64,000 bases of DNA from Mycolicibacterium sp. S2-37 (lineage in GTDB: Bacteria > Actinomycetota > Actinomycetes > Mycobacteriales > Mycobacteriaceae), in NCBI RefSeq assembly GCF_017352375.1, contig NZ_JAFEVR010000002.1, forward strand, positions 124,001 to 188,000, given 5' to 3'. This document shows, in pieces, positions 1 through 8,993 of the stretch. Numbering within the stretch: position 1 is the first letter of the stretch; each line of letters begins with the position of its first letter. A program made the position numbers and the translations under genes. The notes beneath the pieces are model-generated. The model saw nothing but the letters and a program-made list of their open reading frames with translations, did not search any database and had not been told where the DNA came from.

Positions 1-1
1 G

Positions 2-262
2 GTCACCGTGACCGCACTCATGCCCGGTCCGGTCGACACCAGGTTCTTCGACCGCGCCAAGATGCGCAACACCCTCATCGGGGGTGTGCTGCCCAAGGAC
101 GACCCGGCCGACGTCGCCCGTCAGGGCTACGAGGCGCTGATGCGCGGTGATCAGAAGGTGGTGGCGGCGTCGGCGATGTCCAAGGCGCTCGGCGCCGTCG
201 ACGCCGTGCTCCCTGACGCGGTGAAGGCCCGGATGAACCGGCTGATCGCCAAACCGCGCTGA
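2..262 (+). CDS. Short-chain dehydrogenase/reductase (SDR), C-terminal end only
   Basis: The window opens inside this gene, so only the last 86 codons are visible. The segment MPGPVDTRFFDRAKM is the post-catalytic part of classical SDRs, where the PG motif and the following T contact the nicotinamide of NAD(P)H. After it come the flexible substrate loop and a helical tail (DPADVARQGYEALMRG) that is common in short actinobacterial SDRs acting on lipid or ketone substrates. The catalytic Tyr/Lys and the Rossmann fold lie upstream and cannot be checked. It ends 4 bases before the convergent small secreted-protein gene. The substrate is unknown. Confidence 0.75.
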   Translation, partial: VTVTALMPGPVDTRFFDRAKMRNTLIGGVLPKDDPADVARQGYEALMRGDQKVVAASAMSKALGAVDAVLPDAVKARMNRLIAKPR

Positions 263-266
263 CCGA

Positions 267-674
267 TCAAGCCGGAGGCGGCGTCCCGGCGCCGGGCGCC
301 CCCTGAATCGGGACGACCGGGGTGGGTGTGACGGTGGTGACGCCGTTCGCGCCGACCGTCGGTCCGCCGGCCGGACGCATGGCCTTGAGCGCGTCGGCCG
401 CGGCCTGGCTGCAGTCGAGCATCAGTAGCATCTTGCCGCCGGACGTGAGCTTCTGGGTGTCCACCAGGCACTGGGCCTGGGGCAGCACGCTGCCGAACGA
501 GCCCCCGAAGTTCGCGTTGACGCCCTGAGCCTTGAGAATCTGCAGCGCCTTCACGTACGGCTCGCCGACGACGTTGTAGTTGCCGCCGGGCTGCGAGAAC
601 GCGACACCGGAGCTGATCACTGCTGCGGATCCGGCAGCCAGGACTCCGGCGCCGAGCATCACGAGCTTCTTCAC
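267..674 (-). CDS. Small secreted protein of unknown function
   Basis: This encodes a 135-residue protein. The GTG start at 674 is chosen because it is followed at once by a signal peptide: KK, a hydrophobic run (LVMLGAGVLAAGSAAVIS) and a probable cleavage near AFS/QPGG. The mature part is about 105 residues and holds two cysteines (in QCLVD and LDCSQ) that could form one disulphide. It ends in a Pro/Thr/Gly-rich low-complexity tail (TPTPVVPIQG...). The pattern fits the small DUF-type exported proteins of mycobacteria. The start overlaps the stop of malQ by 4 bases (ATGTGA), so its translation may be coupled to malQ. No function can be assigned. Confidence 0.8.
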   Translation of the reverse strand: MKKLVMLGAGVLAAGSAAVISSGVAFSQPGGNYNVVGEPYVKALQILKAQGVNANFGGSFGSVLPQAQCLVDTQKLTSGGKMLLMLDCSQAAADALKAMRPAGGPTVGANGVTTVTPTPVVPIQGAPGAGTPPPA

Positions 675-2920
675 ATAGCCTCCGTCGGTTGTGGTGCGGT
701 GCGAACATATCGCAGCCGTGACCTTTGTGAAACCGGAGCAGCGGCCTCCGGCGTTACATCCGGCGGGTCGACCAAGGCGTGCATGACTTCGGCCAGCGCG
801 GCCGCGTGCGCGTCGTCGAAGACGTCCTCGACCAGCCGCTGCCTGCCGTCGTGGCCGCACAGCGGGACCCGCCAGTTCGGGTATTCATCGCTGGTCCCCG
901 GCTGATTCTGGGCCCGCAGATCACCGACGGCATCGGCCAGCGAGAGCGAGAGCAGCTTGGACGGCGTGCGGCCCAGATAGCGGTGCAGCGCGAGCACCAC
1001 GGCGTCGGTGTCCGGGTCGGCGGCTCCGTCGTCGGGAAGCAGACCGGCCCGCCTGAGCTCGGCCAGCCAGGCGGACTGCGCGGCGTGATCGTCGGCCAGT
1101 TCCTCGCTGGCGGGACGGGTCAGCAGGCTGAGCTCGTCGCGCAGCCGGACGTGTTCGCCCGCGAGGTAGCCGGCGGTCGGCGGCAGGTCGTGTGTGGTCA
1201 CCGCCGACAGGCAGTACTCCCGCCAGCGTTCGGCCGGCAGCGGACCGTGCGGCCCGGCGCCGTCCCGGTCCTGCTCGAACCACAGGATCGACGTACCCAG
1301 GACCCCGCGGTCGCGCAGGTACTCGCGCACCCACGGTTCGACGACGCCGAGATCCTCGCCGACGACCACCGCGCCGGACCGGTGTGCTTCGAGGGCCACG
1401 ATGCCGATCAACGCTTCGTGGTCGTAGCGGACGTACGTGCCCGCGGTCGGCGACGCCCCACGCGGGATCCACCACAGCCGGAACAACCCGATGATGTGGT
1501 CGATGCGCACCCCGCCTGCGTGCCGCAGCACCGCGTTGACCAGGGCGCGGAACGGCTCGTACTCGCGCTCGACCAGCTGATCCGGACGCCACGGCGGTTG
1601 CGACCAGTCCTGCCCAAGCTGGTTGAACTCGTCCGGTGGCGCCCCAGCGGTCACCCCGAGTGCGAGGACGTCCTGGAGCGCCCACGCGTCGGCACCGCCC
1701 GGATCGACGCCGACCGCGAGATCGTGCACGACGCCGAGATCCATGCCCGCGCCCAGCGCGGCGGCCTGCACCCGGGTCAGCTGGTCGTCGAGCTGCCACT
1801 GCAGCCAGCGGTGGAAGTCGACCTGGTCGGCACGCTTGGCCGCGAACGCGGCGACCGCAGTGCTGCCCGGATGGTGCAGCTCCTCCGGCCAGGTGCGCCA
1901 GTCGTTCCCGTGCTTCTCGGCCAGCGCGCACCAGACGGCGAAGTCATCGAGGCTGCGTCCCTCCCGGTGCCGATATCCGGCGTAGGCGAGTTCGCGGCCT
2001 GCGGTCCGCTCGATCCGGTAGACGGCCTCGAGCGCAGCCCGCTTGGCCCGCCACGCCGCGTCCCGGTCCACGAGGTCGCGACGCCCTGCCCTGGTCTGCA
2101 CCTCGGTGCGGAACTTGCGCAGCCGGCCGCGATGGCGCAGTTCGGCGAACTCCGCGACGGCTTCGGGCCGCAGGTACAGCGGGTTGACGAATCGCCGCGA
2201 CGTGGGCAGGTACGGCGACGGCTCCATCGGAGCCGACGGGGCTGCCGCGTGCAGGGGGTTGACCAGGATGAAACCGGCGCCGTGCCGGGTGGCCGACCAG
2301 ATCGCCAGGTCGGCGAGGTCGGTCAGGTCGCCGACGCCCCACGACTGCCGCGAGCGCACGCTGTAGAGCTGGGTGGCCAGACCCCAACTGCGCCGCGACC
2401 CCAGGCGGGCGGGCAGGGTCAGCCGCGCCGGCGAGACGATCAGCGCCGCATCGGTCTCGAACGCTCCGGCCCGCAGGTGCACGCGGTGATAGCCGAGCGG
2501 CAGGTCGGCAGGCAGCTCGAAGCTGGCCTCGCCGATCAGGCGGCCGTCGAGATCGAACGGCGGAGTGTCGTTGGTGAGCTGACGCAGATCGTTGCGCGCC
2601 GACCCGTCCTCAAGGCGCACCCACACCTCGGCCGGGTCGCCGTGGGTGACGTGCACCCAGAAGGAGGTGGATGATCCGCTGCGGGCGACGATGGTCGGCG
2701 GCAGTGACCGCTGCCAGTATCTCCGGTCGTGGGCGGCCAGGGCGGCCCTGCATTCATCGTCGTCGCCGGCAGCCACTCCGAGCGCGGCCAGCACCGCCAC
2801 CAGGGTGGATTCCGGCGCCGCCACCTGCGCGCCACTCCAGTCCTGGTAGTGCGTGGCGACGCCGTACCGGTGGGCGAGTTCTACCAGCGCGGGGGAGAGC
2901 TGCGTCATGTCTGCGGCCAT
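671..2920 (-). CDS. malQ: 4-alpha-glucanotransferase (amylomaltase)
   Basis: GH77 amylomaltase, which transfers alpha-1,4-glucan segments between maltodextrins in the cytosol; in mycobacteria it belongs to glycogen/maltose/trehalose turnover. The protein is about 749 residues, long for the family because of an N-terminal extension with an immunoglobulin-like region, as in actinobacterial and E. coli MalQ. Family landmarks are visible: SPYLPTSRRFVNPLYL (substrate loop), GVDPGGADAWALQDV, a VRIDHIIGLFRLWWIP motif carrying a catalytic Asp, VVGEDLGVVEPWV with the acid/base Glu region, and TTHDLPPTAGYL. The ATG at 2920 has an AGGA-like upstream signal; the ATG at 2908 is an alternative. The neighbouring genes give no further hint about its pathway. 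Confidence 0.93.
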   Translation of the reverse strand: MAADMTQLSPALVELAHRYGVATHYQDWSGAQVAAPESTLVAVLAALGVAAGDDDECRAALAAHDRRYWQRSLPPTIVARSGSSTSFWVHVTHGDPAEVWVRLEDGSARNDLRQLTNDTPPFDLDGRLIGEASFELPADLPLGYHRVHLRAGAFETDAALIVSPARLTLPARLGSRRSWGLATQLYSVRSRQSWGVGDLTDLADLAIWSATRHGAGFILVNPLHAAAPSAPMEPSPYLPTSRRFVNPLYLRPEAVAEFAELRHRGRLRKFRTEVQTRAGRRDLVDRDAAWRAKRAALEAVYRIERTAGRELAYAGYRHREGRSLDDFAVWCALAEKHGNDWRTWPEELHHPGSTAVAAFAAKRADQVDFHRWLQWQLDDQLTRVQAAALGAGMDLGVVHDLAVGVDPGGADAWALQDVLALGVTAGAPPDEFNQLGQDWSQPPWRPDQLVEREYEPFRALVNAVLRHAGGVRIDHIIGLFRLWWIPRGASPTAGTYVRYDHEALIGIVALEAHRSGAVVVGEDLGVVEPWVREYLRDRGVLGTSILWFEQDRDGAGPHGPLPAERWREYCLSAVTTHDLPPTAGYLAGEHVRLRDELSLLTRPASEELADDHAAQSAWLAELRRAGLLPDDGAADPDTDAVVLALHRYLGRTPSKLLSLSLADAVGDLRAQNQPGTSDEYPNWRVPLCGHDGRQRLVEDVFDDAHAAALAEVMHALVDPPDVTPEAAAPVSQRSRLRYVRTAPQPTEAM

Positions 2921-3002
2921 GGGTCCCATCCTGCCGGTGACGGTGCGGCACGGCATTCCCGCTTTCGTCGCGTGAGCGTGTGCGTCGGTAGGGTCGCGGG
3001 CT

Positions 3003-4202
3003 ATGGCGCTGGCGGGGGAGGGCGGATCCGGCGCGTCGGTCGCGCGGGCGCGGATCGCGGTCGCGGCTCAGTTCTTCACCAACGGCGCCCTGTTCGCGAA
3101 CCTGCTGCCGCGCTTCCCCGAGATCAAGACCGATCTCGCGCTGTCGAACACGGTGTACGGGCTGGCGATCGGCGCGTTCTCGACGGGGGCGTTCGTCGCC
3201 GGGCTCACCGCGGGCGCGCTGATCCGGCGGTTCACCTCGGCGCGGGTCGCGGTCGGGGGCACGGTCGGGATCGCGGTGTTCATGGTCGTCGCGGCCCTCG
3301 CCCCGGCGGCGGTGTGGCTGGCCGCCGCGTTGTTCATCGCGGGCGCCTGCGACGCGGTCACCGACGTCGCGCAGAACGCCCATGCGCTCCGGGTGCAGCG
3401 CAGCTACGGCCGGTCGATCATCAACTCCGTGCACGCGGTGTGGGCCGGCGGCGCCGTCGTCGGCGGCCTGATGGGGGCGGCGGCCATCGCCCTGGACATT
3501 CCGCGCGCGGTGCACCTCGGTGCGGCCGGTGTGCTGTTCAGCGCGGTGGTGCTCGTCGCCTACCGGTTCATGCTGCCCGGCGCCGACCACGACGACCATC
3601 CGGCGTCTGCGCATGCGGCGCGCGGGCGCGCGGGCCCACGGGTCTACGCCCTGCTGGCCGCGCTGGCCGCGGTCGCCATCGCCGGCGCGCTGGTGGAGGA
3701 CGCGGGCAGTTCGTGGGCGACGCTGTACCTGCGCGACAGCGTCGGAGCACCGGCCGCCACCGCGGCGTTCGGATACGTCGCGCTGGTCGGCGCCATGTTC
3801 GTCGGCCGGCTGGCCGGCGACCGGCTGGTGGACCGGTTCGGAGACGCCGCGGTGGCCCGCGCGGGCGGGCTGCTGGGCGCGGCGGGAATGGGCGTCGCCC
3901 TGCTGTTCCCGAGCGTGCCCGGCACGGTGGCCGGCTTCGCCGCAGCCGGGCTCGGTGCGGCGACCTGGATACCCGCCGCGATGAACCGCGCCGACCAGTT
4001 GCCCGGACTGCGCCCGGGCACCGGCCTGACCCTTCTCACCTGGTTGCTGCGGATCGGCTTCCTGGCGTCACCGCCGGTGGTGGGCCTGGTCGCCGACGCC
4101 ACCAGCCTGCGGATCGGTCTGCTCGGCGTGCCGATCGCCGGGGTCGTGGTGATCGTGCTGGCCGGTGCCCTCAGTGCGAGAGGCCGGCCAGCTCGATCGT
4201 GA
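3003..4202 (+). CDS. Major facilitator superfamily transporter
   Basis: 399-residue polytopic membrane protein with about 12 hydrophobic segments. The N-terminal half contains PRFPEIKTDLALSN and GAFSTGAFVAG, typical of the MFS subgroup of the FucP/YbjJ type (for example LPRFPEIK before helix 2). The two halves are joined by a cytosolic loop rich in His/Asp (PGADHDDHPASAHAARG). Drug/proton efflux or sugar transport are both possible; nothing shows which. It is divergent from malQ with an 82-bp gap, so a shared promoter region is likely, which weakly favours a sugar link. The last 32 bases overlap the convergent SMR gene. Confidence 0.88.
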   Translation: MALAGEGGSGASVARARIAVAAQFFTNGALFANLLPRFPEIKTDLALSNTVYGLAIGAFSTGAFVAGLTAGALIRRFTSARVAVGGTVGIAVFMVVAALAPAAVWLAAALFIAGACDAVTDVAQNAHALRVQRSYGRSIINSVHAVWAGGAVVGGLMGAAAIALDIPRAVHLGAAGVLFSAVVLVAYRFMLPGADHDDHPASAHAARGRAGPRVYALLAALAAVAIAGALVEDAGSSWATLYLRDSVGAPAATAAFGYVALVGAMFVGRLAGDRLVDRFGDAAVARAGGLLGAAGMGVALLFPSVPGTVAGFAAAGLGAATWIPAAMNRADQLPGLRPGTGLTLLTWLLRIGFLASPPVVGLVADATSLRIGLLGVPIAGVVVIVLAGALSARGRPARS

Positions 4203-4497
4203 GGACGCCGGCGACGATCAGCAGGATGCCGACTCCCATCAGCGGCGTCAGCCGTTCGGAGAACAGAAACCTCGCGATGACGGCGACGAGCGCCACCCCG
4301 CACGCCGTCCAGATCCCGTACACCAGTCCGACGGGCGCGCCGAGCGAGAGCGTCAGCCACAGCAGATAGAAGGACGCCAGATAGCCGATCACGACGGGGG
4401 CGATCCACACCTTGCGGCGGAAACCCTCCGAAGCGCGCAGCGACAGCGTGGCGATGACCTCGAGGACGATGGCGGCGCCGAGCGCGAGGTACATCAC
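4171..4497 (-). CDS. Small multidrug resistance (SMR) family protein, second subunit
   Basis: 108 residues with four hydrophobic helices, the exact size of EmrE/SugE-type transporters. Helix 1 carries the essential glutamate (ALGAAIVLEVIATLSLRAS), the residue that binds proton and cationic substrate in this family. Helix 3 has the GLVYGIWTACG signature. It overlaps the upstream SMR gene by 4 bases (ATGA), so the two are cotranslated and probably form a heterodimeric pump such as EbrAB, YkkCD or the guanidinium exporter-like pairs. Its 3' end overlaps the convergent MFS gene by 32 bases. Substrates are expected to be quaternary ammonium or guanidinium-like cations, but this is inferred from the family. 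Confidence 0.9.
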   Translation of the reverse strand: MMYLALGAAIVLEVIATLSLRASEGFRRKVWIAPVVIGYLASFYLLWLTLSLGAPVGLVYGIWTACGVALVAVIARFLFSERLTPLMGVGILLIVAGVLTIELAGLSH

Positions 4498-4826
4498 GGC
4501 GCCACCTCCGGCTCGGCCCGGGAGTGGGAGCCCAGTTCGACGAGCAGCACCCCGGCGATGATCAGCCCGATGCCCGCGGCGATTGGCCAGGTGAACGGGT
4601 CGCCGAAGATGGCGGCCGCCAACACGGCCGTCGCCGCGGTGCCCGAGGCGCCCCAGATGCCGTACGCCACGCCGACCGCCATCCCCGCCCGCAGCACCGC
4701 GGTGAGGAGTATGAACCCGCCCAGATAGCCCATGACGACCAGGACCAGCCAGGCACTGTGATCCTGGGAGGCCCGCAACGCCAGTGTGGCCGCCACCTCA
4801 CTGGCGATCGCTCCTGACAGGAGCAC
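4494..4826 (-). CDS. Small multidrug resistance (SMR) family protein, first subunit
   Basis: 110 residues, four transmembrane helices. Helix 1 holds the conserved membrane glutamate (GAIASEVAATLALRAS) and helix 3 holds GVAYGIWGASGTA. The C-terminal tail is longer and more charged (SHSRAEPEVAP) than in its partner, a common asymmetry in paired SMR proteins, where the two subunits take opposite membrane topologies. It is the promoter-proximal gene of a two-gene operon. Upstream, a 92-bp divergent gap separates it from the carboxylesterase gene. The start at 4826 gives the expected length; no strong ribosome binding site is visible. Confidence 0.9.
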   Translation of the reverse strand: MLLSGAIASEVAATLALRASQDHSAWLVLVVMGYLGGFILLTAVLRAGMAVGVAYGIWGASGTAATAVLAAAIFGDPFTWPIAAGIGLIIAGVLLVELGSHSRAEPEVAP

Positions 4827-4918
4827 TGACTCGGCACCGGCTCAACCTATCCGAGCCGTGAGTAGCCTGGATTGGTCGCGCCCCGAGAAGTTTGCGGGGC
4901 GCAGAAGAGGAGCAGCGC

Positions 4919-6481
4919 ATGACCGCCGAGGCAACGCACAGCACGCCCGTCGACGAACCCGTGGTCGAGACGGTGCACGGCCCGGTACGCGGCACCGACG
5001 ACGGTGTGGCCGCGTCCTGGCGGGGCATCCGCTATGCCGCCGCGCCGTCCGGCGACCTGCGCTGGCGGGCGCCGCAGCCACCCGAGCCGTGGCGGGACAC
5101 CGCCGATGCCCGCCGGGTGGGGCCGGCCAGCCCCCAGCCGGTGTTCCCCGGCATCCCGTTCGACCTGGGCGCCCCGCAGGGTGAGGACAGCCTGGTGCTC
5201 AACGTGTGGGCGCCGTCGGGGACCTCCGCGGGGGACGGCAAGCCGGTCATGGTGTGGGTGCACGGCGGCGCCTACCTGATCGGCGCGGCCACCCAGCCGC
5301 TCTACCGCGGCCGCACCCTGGCCGCCGACGCCGACGTCGTGGTGGTGACGGTCAACTACCGGCTCGGCGCGTTCGGCTTTCTGGACATGTCCTCGCTGAG
5401 CACCGCCCGCACCCGGTTCGACACCAATCTCGGCCTGCGCGACGTGCTGTTCGCCCTCGAGTGGGTCCGGGACAACATCGCGAACTTCGGTGGCGACCCG
5501 ACGCGCGTCACGCTGTTCGGCGAGTCTGCGGGCGGTGGGATCGTCACCACGCTGCTGACCAGCCCGGCCGCCGAGGGCCTGTTCGCGGCGGCGATCGCCC
5601 AGAGCTCACCGGTGACCTCGGTTTACAGCGCCGACCGCGGCAGGCGCACCGCCGAACAATTCCTCGAGCGCCTCGGCGTGGCGCCCGCGGACGGTGACCG
5701 CCTGCCCGCCGCACCGACCGCCGCGATACTGGCCGCCGCCAAGAAGCTCTTCGACGAGGTGCCGGTACGGATGCCCGGCACGCTGGCGTTCGCCCCCGTC
5801 GTCGACGGCGACGTGGTGCCCGACTTCCCGGCGCACGCCGCACGGGCGGGCCGATCGCTGCCGGTGCCGCTGATCATCGGCACCAACAAGAACGAGGCCG
5901 CGCTGTTCCGCTGGATGAAGTCACCGCTCATGCCGATCACGCCGGAGGCGATCAACGCGATGTTCGCCGACATCGCCGTCGAGCAGCCCGGGTTGCAGAT
6001 CCCGTCAGACGAGCAACTCGTCGCCGCATATCCCAGGTTGAAGGGAAAGAAGCGCGGTATGGGCGTCGCGCGCGACATCGGCTTCCGGATGCCGTCGGTG
6101 TGGTTCGCCGAGGGACACAGTGCCGTCGCGCCGGTGTACCTCTACCGCTTCGACTACGGCACGCCGATGATGCGGCTGCTGGGACTCGGCGGCGCCCACG
6201 CGACGGAACTGCCGTTCGTCTGGGGCAACCTGTCGGCAGGGCCGAAGGACCCGACGTTCAGGCTGGGCGGTCTGAAGACCGGGACCGCCCTGTCGGAGCG
6301 GTTGCGCGGGCGGTGGACCGGGCTGGCCAGGAACGGCGAGCCCGGTGGCACCCCGACCTGGCGGCCGTACCGGCCCGGGGATCGCGCCACGCTGGTCGTC
6401 GACCGCGACGACCGGGTGGTCGACGACCTCGACGGCGAGTTGCGTGCGGCGTGGGGCGATGAGGTGCTGAGCTTTCGATGA
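4919..6481 (+). CDS. Type-B carboxylesterase (alpha/beta hydrolase)
   Basis: 520 residues, the usual length of the cholinesterase-like carboxylesterase family, which hydrolyses carboxylic esters. The nucleophile motif GESAGGG places the catalytic Ser near residue 203. The oxyanion-hole motif WVHGGAY is present about 85 residues earlier, and NYRLGAFGFLD is a family signature. The acidic and His members should be in TNKNEAALF and in GGAHATELPFVWGN. The ATG at 4919 is chosen over an upstream ATG because it sits 7 bases after an AGAAGAGGAG ribosome binding site and starts the TAEATHS leader. There is no signal peptide, so it is probably cytosolic. The natural substrate is unknown. Confidence 0.9.
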   Translation: MTAEATHSTPVDEPVVETVHGPVRGTDDGVAASWRGIRYAAAPSGDLRWRAPQPPEPWRDTADARRVGPASPQPVFPGIPFDLGAPQGEDSLVLNVWAPSGTSAGDGKPVMVWVHGGAYLIGAATQPLYRGRTLAADADVVVVTVNYRLGAFGFLDMSSLSTARTRFDTNLGLRDVLFALEWVRDNIANFGGDPTRVTLFGESAGGGIVTTLLTSPAAEGLFAAAIAQSSPVTSVYSADRGRRTAEQFLERLGVAPADGDRLPAAPTAAILAAAKKLFDEVPVRMPGTLAFAPVVDGDVVPDFPAHAARAGRSLPVPLIIGTNKNEAALFRWMKSPLMPITPEAINAMFADIAVEQPGLQIPSDEQLVAAYPRLKGKKRGMGVARDIGFRMPSVWFAEGHSAVAPVYLYRFDYGTPMMRLLGLGGAHATELPFVWGNLSAGPKDPTFRLGGLKTGTALSERLRGRWTGLARNGEPGGTPTWRPYRPGDRATLVVDRDDRVVDDLDGELRAAWGDEVLSFR

Positions 6482-6538
6482 GGTCTGCGGGACCGTCCGC
6501 CCGGTCCCGATAGAATCCGCCTCGGAGGTGGGTGGATC

Positions 6539-7459
6539 GTGAATGTGGCGTTTATGGACGTGTTGCCGCCGCAGATGCGCGATCCGGTGCTGTTCGCCGT
6601 TCCCTTCTTCCTGCTGCTGCTGACCATCGAGTGGACCGCGGCGCGCAAGCTGGAGGTGCTCGAGGGTGAGCAGCGCAGCCCGGCGGGTTCCTATGCCCGG
6701 CGCGACGCGTGGGCGAGCATCTCGATGGGGCTGGTCTCGATCGCGACGACGGGAGCGTGGAAGTTCGTCGCGCTCCTCGGCTACGCCGCGCTCTACACCT
6801 ATGTCGCGCCCTGGCACCTGCCGTCCACGCAGTGGTACACGTGGGTGATCGCGATCATCGGCGTCGACCTGCTGTTCTACACCTATCACCGGCTGGCGCA
6901 CCGGATCCGGTTGATCTGGGCCACCCACCAGGCGCACCATTCCAGCGAGTACTTCAACTTCGCCACCGCGCTGCGCCAGAAGTGGAACAACAGCGGCGAG
7001 ATCCTGATGTGGATCCCGTTGCCGCTGTTGGGTGTTCCGCCCTGGATGGTGTTCGCCAGCTTCTCGCTGAACCTGATCTACCAGTTCTGGGTGCACACCG
7101 AGCGCATCGGAAAGCTTTGGCGGCCGGTTGAATTCGTCTTCAACACGCCGTCGCACCACCGGGTTCACCACGGTATGGACCCCGAATACCTCGACAAGAA
7201 CTACGGCGGGATCCTGATCATCTGGGACCGCCTGTTCGGCACCTTCGCCCCCGAGGTGGCGCGGCCGCACTACGGGCTGACCAAACCCGTCGGCACCTAC
7301 AACATCTGGACGTTGCAGACCCACGAGTACATGGCGATCGCGCGTGATGTACGCCGGGCGACCGGCTGGCGCGACCGGTTCGGCTACGCGTTCGGGCCCC
7401 CGGGCTGGCGACCGGCGGGGCAGGTGGCGGTCCAGCGCACCGCCGGGGTCGCTTCCTGA
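6539..7459 (+). CDS. erg3: Sterol desaturase / fatty acid hydroxylase family membrane protein
   Basis: 306-residue integral membrane di-iron oxygenase. The histidine clusters that bind iron are all present: HRLAH near residue 116, HQAHH near 130, and HRVHHG near 205. Hydrophobic segments lie at residues 15-30, 60-85 and 95-115, with another pair around 155-180. The family hydroxylates or desaturates sterols, carotenoids or alkyl lipids. Bacterial members with PEYLDKNYGG, as here, are often annotated C-5 sterol desaturase although the true substrate is rarely known. The GTG start follows a GGAGGTG site at 6523. By recollection of gene order it corresponds to M. tuberculosis Rv1814 (erg3), upstream of the secreted protease gene. 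The symbol reflects orthology, not proven chemistry. Confidence 0.85.
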   Translation: MNVAFMDVLPPQMRDPVLFAVPFFLLLLTIEWTAARKLEVLEGEQRSPAGSYARRDAWASISMGLVSIATTGAWKFVALLGYAALYTYVAPWHLPSTQWYTWVIAIIGVDLLFYTYHRLAHRIRLIWATHQAHHSSEYFNFATALRQKWNNSGEILMWIPLPLLGVPPWMVFASFSLNLIYQFWVHTERIGKLWRPVEFVFNTPSHHRVHHGMDPEYLDKNYGGILIIWDRLFGTFAPEVARPHYGLTKPVGTYNIWTLQTHEYMAIARDVRRATGWRDRFGYAFGPPGWRPAGQVAVQRTAGVAS

Positions 7460-7494
7460 CGCGGTGCGACGCCCGGCCCGATAGTGTCCGCCGT

Positions 7495-8901
7495 GTGCAG
7501 ACGGTCTTCGACGCCCATGTCGACCCCGCCCTGGTCGACCGAGGGCTGGCTCCGGCGAAATTCGGGTCCATGTGGCTGGACGTTCCGCGCCCCGAGCATC
7601 CGGCGCTGACCGGTGACGCCGACGCCGATCTGATCGTGGTGGGCGGCGGCTACACCGGCCTGTGGACCGCACTGCACGCCGCCGAACAGCACCCCCACCG
7701 CCGGATCGTGCTCATCGAGGCCGACCGGATCGGTGGGGCGGCATCGGGGCGCAACGGCGGCTTCGTCGACGCCAGCCTCACCCACGGGCTGGAGAACGGC
7801 AGATCGCGCTGGCCCGACCAGCTCGACGAACTCGAGCGGTTGGGGCGGGAGAATCTGGACGGGATGCAGGCCGACATCGAACGGCTGGGCCTCGACGTCG
7901 ACTGGCAGCGCACCGGGATGCTGACCGTGGCCACCGAACCGCACCAGCTCGACTGGCTCACCGATGCGGCTGCCGCCGGTGCAGGCACACTTCTGGACCA
8001 ACCACAGGTTCGTGCCGAGGTCGATTCGCCGACCTATCTGGCCGGCCTCTTCAGTCCGGACACCTGCGCGATCGTCGACCCGGCGAAGTTGGCGCTGGAG
8101 CTGGCCCGGGTGTGCCTGGACGCCGGGGTACGGATCTACGAGCACACCGCTGCGACGGCGCTGCACACCGACGGCTCGGGCGTGCGCGTCGAGACCGGCG
8201 CGGGCCGGGTCACCGCACGCCAGGCGGTGCTGGCGACGAACGTGTTCCCGAGTCTGCTGCGGCGCAACCGGCTCTACACCGTGCCGGTGTACGACTACGT
8301 GCTGGCCACCGAACCGCTGACCGCCGAACAGCTGGCCCGCATCGGCTGGCGCAACCGTCAGGGCATGGGGGACTGCGCTAATCAGTTCCACTACTACCGG
8401 CTGTCGGCCGACAACCGCATCGTCTGGGGTGGATACGACGCCGTCTACTTCCCCGGCCGAAAGATCAAGCCGCACTACGAGAACCGCCCGCAGACCTATC
8501 GCCGCCTCGCCGCGCACTTCTATCTCACGTTCCCGCAGCTGGCCGACGTCCGGTTCGAATACCGCTGGGGCGGTGCCATCGACACCAACACCCGGTTCTG
8601 TGCGCACTGGGGCCTGGCGCGTCATGGTCGGGTCGCCTACGTCAACGGGTTCACCGGGCTCGGTGTGGGTGCCACCCGTTTCGCCGCCGATGTCTGTCTG
8701 GATCTGCTCGAGGGCCGCGACACCGCGCGCACCCGGCTGGAGATGGTGCGCCGCAAGCCGCTGCCGTTCCCGCCCGAACCGCTCGCGTCGGTGGGCATCC
8801 AGGCCACCCGCTGGTCGCTCGACCGGGCCGACCATTCGGCGGGCCGGCGCAATCTGCTGCTGCGCACACTCGACCGGCTGGGGCTCGGCTTCGACTCTTG
8901 A
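7495..8901 (+). CDS. FAD-dependent oxidoreductase, DAO / gamma-glutamylputrescine-oxidase-like
   Basis: 468 residues with an N-terminal FAD-binding Rossmann motif (DLIVVGGGYTGLWTALHA, about residues 43-60), followed by an ASGRNGGFVDASLTHG loop. In DAO-family amine oxidases of the PuuB/OrdL type this loop is GRNGGQ-like. The C-terminal RWGGAIDT and YVNGFTGLGVGATRFAADV motifs complete the FAD site. The family oxidatively deaminates secondary or primary amines, giving an imine and H2O2. The GTG start at 7495 has only a weak upstream signal. It is 35 bases after the sterol-desaturase gene and may share its transcript. It lies between the orthologues of Rv1814 and Rv1815 and looks like a lineage-specific insertion. 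Confidence 0.85.
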   Translation: MQTVFDAHVDPALVDRGLAPAKFGSMWLDVPRPEHPALTGDADADLIVVGGGYTGLWTALHAAEQHPHRRIVLIEADRIGGAASGRNGGFVDASLTHGLENGRSRWPDQLDELERLGRENLDGMQADIERLGLDVDWQRTGMLTVATEPHQLDWLTDAAAAGAGTLLDQPQVRAEVDSPTYLAGLFSPDTCAIVDPAKLALELARVCLDAGVRIYEHTAATALHTDGSGVRVETGAGRVTARQAVLATNVFPSLLRRNRLYTVPVYDYVLATEPLTAEQLARIGWRNRQGMGDCANQFHYYRLSADNRIVWGGYDAVYFPGRKIKPHYENRPQTYRRLAAHFYLTFPQLADVRFEYRWGGAIDTNTRFCAHWGLARHGRVAYVNGFTGLGVGATRFAADVCLDLLEGRDTARTRLEMVRRKPLPFPPEPLASVGIQATRWSLDRADHSAGRRNLLLRTLDRLGLGFDS

Positions 8902-8934
8902 TCCAGCCGTGACGACACGCTTCGGTAACGGTGC

Positions 8935-8962
8935 TTGACATTCGATCGATAGGGTCTACGAG
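8935..8962 (+). promoter_or_regulatory. Probable sigma-A-type promoter of the secreted protease gene
   Basis: A perfect TTGACA at 8935-8940 is followed after 16 bases by TACGAG, an acceptable mycobacterial -10, placing the transcription start near 8969. A strong purine-rich ribosome site (GGGGAGGGGAG) lies at 8979-8988 just before the ATG. The TTGACA is clear; the -10 is weak. Confidence 0.45.
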
Positions 8963-8993
8963 TCGAGCAACCCACCCGGGGAGGGGAGCACCC

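Noticed and set aside
779..2674. Long plus-strand open frame opposite malQ
   Set aside because: It is antisense to a clear amylomaltase gene, with a composition rich in Arg, Gln and Val typical of the complementary strand of GC-rich genes, and has no ribosome site or family motif.
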